Below, one piece after another: positions 61,607 through 64,000 of a DNA stretch of 64,000 nt. The notes below the pieces were generated by a model. That model worked only from the letters and a program-made list of their open reading frames with translations, was not told where the DNA came from and searched no databases. Origin of the DNA: Oribacterium sp. WCC10 (GTDB lineage Bacteria > Bacillota > Clostridia > Lachnospirales > Lachnospiraceae); assembly GCF_900113415.1 (NCBI RefSeq), contig NZ_FOPH01000004.1, positions 1-64,000 of the forward strand. The letters are read 5' to 3'. The number at the start of each line of letters is the position of its first letter. Within the stretch, counting starts at the first letter, position 1. The translations under genes and the position numbers were made by a program.

Positions 61607-62398
61607 TTATCTCAACTGATTGATGGTGGACTGAATCTCATCAGAGGTTGTAACCACCTTTAATGCATATGAAAATGCTCTCTGAGTCTCAACAACTTTG
61701 CTCATTTCCTTTGCGATATCTGTACTTGAACTCTCAAGTGCTCCTGACTGAACATGCGGATTTGTCACAAGTGCCGCCGTGTTCTCAGTATCACCTTCCT
61801 GTACTACAAATTCATTGTCTCCTTGACTTAATAATCGGCTCGGATGCGGAAAAGTATAAACGCCAATTGTAGGTTTTTCTTCAGTTTCTGCGGTTTCTGT
61901 GGTATTCGTATCACTTGTATTTTCCGAACTCTTTTCAAAAAGAGTTGTCAGATCCAAAACGTCCGCTTTAAGCTTTTTTCCGTCCTGATCAAGAACATAT
62001 TTGCCCGATTCCGTCATAAGATAGAACTCTCCATCCGGCATCAGTCCGCTGTGAAAATGTCCGTTCCGTGTATATGATATGGAATCATCTCCCGGATCCT
62101 GTACCATGAAGAATGTATTATTATCGAGAAGCGCAAGATCCGAAGTCACATTAGTGACATTTAAACTTGATACATTGAAATTGGTATTGGTCTGATGAAC
62201 CACCGCTCCCGCACCTGCCTGAAGTTCTGTGACCGCTTCTCTTGAATCATTGAGATTGTAATTGATCAGTTCTCTGAAAGGTGCACTTTTAGCCTTAAAA
62301 CCTGTTGTATTGATATTTGCGAGATTGTTTGAGGTCACAGAAAGTCTTTTTGTAAAATTATCTGCGCCTACCGCACCGGTCCAAAATGACATCTCCAT
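61607..62398 (-). CDS. flgG: Flagellar distal rod/hook-basal-body protein (FlgG type)
   Basis: A 263-residue member of the FlgF/FlgG group. The N-terminus reads RLSVTSNNLANINTTGFKAK and the C-terminus SGALESSSTDIAKEMSKVVETQRAFSYALKVV, the typical rod-hook signature. A Thr/Glu-rich insert lies near residues 155-180. Bacillus has a comparable pair, FlhO and FlhP. Which of the two genes here takes the FlgG place is not certain. GGAGG precedes ATG 62398. Confidence 0.85.
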   Translation of the reverse strand: MEMSFWTGAVGADNFTKRLSVTSNNLANINTTGFKAKSAPFRELINYNLNDSREAVTELQAGAGAVVHQTNTNFNVSSLNVTNVTSDLALLDNNTFFMVQDPGDDSISYTRNGHFHSGLMPDGEFYLMTESGKYVLDQDGKKLKADVLDLTTLFEKSSENTSDTNTTETAETEEKPTIGVYTFPHPSRLLSQGDNEFVVQEGDTENTAALVTNPHVQSGALESSSTDIAKEMSKVVETQRAFSYALKVVTTSDEIQSTINQLR

Positions 62399-62430
62399 AG
62401 TCTTTCCTCCTTATGTCATAATTGAATCAA

Positions 62431-63267
62431 CTACAATCTGCCTACATCGGATGAAGCCTTAGCCATAACCGAGTCATACATCTTGAGCATCTGTGCAGCT
62501 CCCTGAAGAGCCCTCTGTGAAGAGATCATGATGGACATTTCGTCTACCATATCCACATTGGCCTTTTCAAGCATGGTCCACATAAGCTGGGTTCCATCAG
62601 CTCCATTCACTACTGTAGCCGCCTGATTGGTACTGTATAGACCGTTATCCTCCTTATGAAGCTGTGTAAGATCCTGAAAATCCACAAGTTTTATCTGTCC
62701 GTAGGATGTAACCTGATTTTCAGTTCCGTTTGCCGCATTATTCTGTTCTGTTCCATCTGCTTTGCCTGTTTTTTCTGCGGCAGCAGTACTATCAACAATA
62801 ATATTTCCTGCTTTATCTACATAGAAATTCTCTGTAGGTATCCTGATGGGCTGATCGTCCGCACCAAGCACACGTCCCAGACCGTTAAGTTCAAGATATC
62901 CCTCCTGATCAACAGAGAACGATCCGTCTCTTGTATACCTGACTCCACCCTCGGTCTGGATAGAGAACCATCCGTTTCCTCCTATAGCAAAGTCATATAT
63001 ATCATCTGTCTGCTCAAAGGCTCCCTGTTCATAATTTGTGTAAGTCTGATCCGCAGCAACAATCTTCGAAGTGGTTGCCAGATCCGTCGGATTGTCCTTG
63101 TTATACTTTCCTGTTCGGATGAGCATTTCCTCCTGAAACGTGGTTGCAGTCATAGTATCTTTTTTATAACCTGCCGTCTGTATATTCACCATATTGTTAC
63201 TGATCACATTCAGTCTTCGCTGCTGCGTCAGCATACCGGATGTCAGATTGTAAAATCCCTGATACAT
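62431..63267 (-). CDS. flgF: Flagellar rod protein (FlgF/FlhO type)
   Basis: A 278-residue FlgF/FlgG-family protein. It begins MYQGFYNLTSGMLTQQRRLN, then VISNNMVNIQTAGYKKD, and ends MISSQRALQGAAQMLKMYD. The central DFAIGGNGWFSI and VRYTRDGSF segments are typical of rod proteins. ATG 63267 has AGGAG at the right distance; the frame open to 63306 has no such site. It follows the sigma-28 gene. Confidence 0.85.
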   Translation of the reverse strand: MYQGFYNLTSGMLTQQRRLNVISNNMVNIQTAGYKKDTMTATTFQEEMLIRTGKYNKDNPTDLATTSKIVAADQTYTNYEQGAFEQTDDIYDFAIGGNGWFSIQTEGGVRYTRDGSFSVDQEGYLELNGLGRVLGADDQPIRIPTENFYVDKAGNIIVDSTAAAEKTGKADGTEQNNAANGTENQVTSYGQIKLVDFQDLTQLHKEDNGLYSTNQAATVVNGADGTQLMWTMLEKANVDMVDEMSIMISSQRALQGAAQMLKMYDSVMAKASSDVGRL

Positions 63268-63347
63268 TTTCGCTCCTGTCCGGGTCCTACCCTTTAAAGT
63301 CCGCACTTAATTTTTTAAATAACGGATGTAAAAAAATATCCTCGGAG

Positions 63348-64000
63348 TCATGACAGCTTTGCCATATAGTTCTTCAATTTCTCGATTGCAATAGAGTGCA
63401 GCTGAGACACTCTCGGCTGACTTATATTCATGACTTCCGCAATCTGGTTCATATTTAATTCGTCAACATAATAGAGAGATATAACCTTTTTTTCACTATC
63501 TTTCAGTGAATCGATGGCTCTCGCCAATGTTGCAACTGTTTCGCCCTGCAAGAAACTACCCTCCGGTTGTGTATTGACATCATCAGATGCCACCTGAAAC
63601 AAAGTCTCATCATTATCATCATAGGTCATGTCCAGTGAAAGGACATTGACCATGGTTCGCATACGATCAACCTTTTTGATCTTCTTAACGTCCATCTTGT
63701 AATACTTTGAGATCTCTTCATCACTTGGTAAATGTCCAAGTTTTCTCTGAAGTTCATCTCTCGCATCTTCGATGTTCTTTCGATCTCTGTGATAGTTACG
63801 AGGCATCCAGTCATTCTTGCGTATAAGGTCTATGACCATACCTCTGATACGTCTGGATATAAATGTCTCAAACTTGTTATCCTTCTCGATGTCATAGCGA
63901 TCGATGGCTTTCATTATCTCGATGACGCCTTCATTGATGATATCCTCCGGCTGCATCGTATCGCTGTAAACATCTCTCATCTGATAGGCTACACTCTTGA
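63348..64000 (-). CDS. fliA: RNA polymerase sigma-28 (FliA/SigD), N-terminus cut by the window
   Basis: The last 217 codons or so of a flagellar sigma factor; the start lies beyond the right edge. Region 2 is seen from KSVAYQMRD through INEGVIEIMKAIDRYD to FETFISRRIRGMVIDLIRKNDWMPR, region 3 as LGHLPSDEEISKYY, and region 4 as LKDSEKKVISLYYVDELNMNQIAEVMNISQPRVSQLHSIAI, split here as YYVDELNMNQIAEVM and ISQPRVSQLHS. It should recognise the TTAT/TAAT-15/16-GNCGATAA promoters of this window and is held by FlgM. It is the first visible gene of the leftward operon. Confidence 0.95.
   Translation of the reverse strand, partial: KSVAYQMRDVYSDTMQPEDIINEGVIEIMKAIDRYDIEKDNKFETFISRRIRGMVIDLIRKNDWMPRNYHRDRKNIEDARDELQRKLGHLPSDEEISKYYKMDVKKIKKVDRMRTMVNVLSLDMTYDDNDETLFQVASDDVNTQPEGSFLQGETVATLARAIDSLKDSEKKVISLYYVDELNMNQIAEVMNISQPRVSQLHSIAIEKLKNYMAKLS

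Overview
The window reads as chromosomal DNA of a motile, anaerobic, low- to mid-GC Firmicute, most probably a Lachnospiraceae member close to Butyrivibrio, Pseudobutyrivibrio or Roseburia. The grounds are strong AGGAGG ribosome sites, Clostridia-type chemotaxis genes (cheC, cheD, cheV), FliW/CsrA, choline-binding-type wall repeats and the carboxyspermidine polyamine route. I see no tRNA, rRNA or CRISPR array.

Layout. 1-424: the start of an IS1182-like transposase and a terminator. 425-1303: a YitT-type membrane protein. 1430-1880: a promoter, an unrecognised structured leader ending in a strong terminator, and a further stem-loop. 1881-8626: a six-gene polyamine operon that makes agmatine, putrescine and then spermidine through carboxyspermidine. 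8673-13812: a diguanylate cyclase, a secreted M14 carboxypeptidase, a TPR-like membrane protein and a 2-hydroxycarboxylate transporter. 14279-18848: a small soluble MCP-like protein, a wall-facing SH3 membrane protein and a large dCache MCP. 19172-24662: flgB followed by cheA-cheW-cheR-cheB. 25036-26217: a membrane-anchored C39-like protease. 26296-35439: a glycosyltransferase island. 35525-38574: three short flagellins. 38850-47439: a leftward late-flagellar operon (FliK-like, FlhB C-domain homologue, two wall-repeat proteins, lytic transglycosylase, PilZ protein, glycosyltransferase, one unknown). 47788-52762: flgM-flgN, flgK-flgL and fliW-csrA. 52895-57455: a nucleotidyltransferase-like protein, then fliD-fliS-fliT. 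57632-64000: a leftward operon with sigma-28 (cut by the window end), flgF, flgG, cheC, cheD, cheV, a wall-repeat protein and a ComFB protein.

How it works together. The sigma factor encoded at the right edge appears to act across the window. Eleven sites, including those before all three flagellins, fliD, flgK, flgM (two), flgB, two MCP genes and the FliK-like operon, fit TTAT or TAAT, a 15-16 nt gap, then a variant of GCCGATAA; a twelfth, before the C39 gene, fits equally well. FlgM closes the loop as anti-sigma factor. A second layer is post-transcriptional. All three flagellin mRNAs and the fliD mRNA carry a 14-nt hairpin with GGA in its loop, 27-29 nt before the start codon, and csrA with its antagonist fliW lies in the same region. 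A third layer may be c-di-GMP: a diguanylate cyclase, a PilZ protein and a ComFB protein are all present. Flagellin glycosylation is inferred from the transferase island directly downstream of a flagellin terminator.
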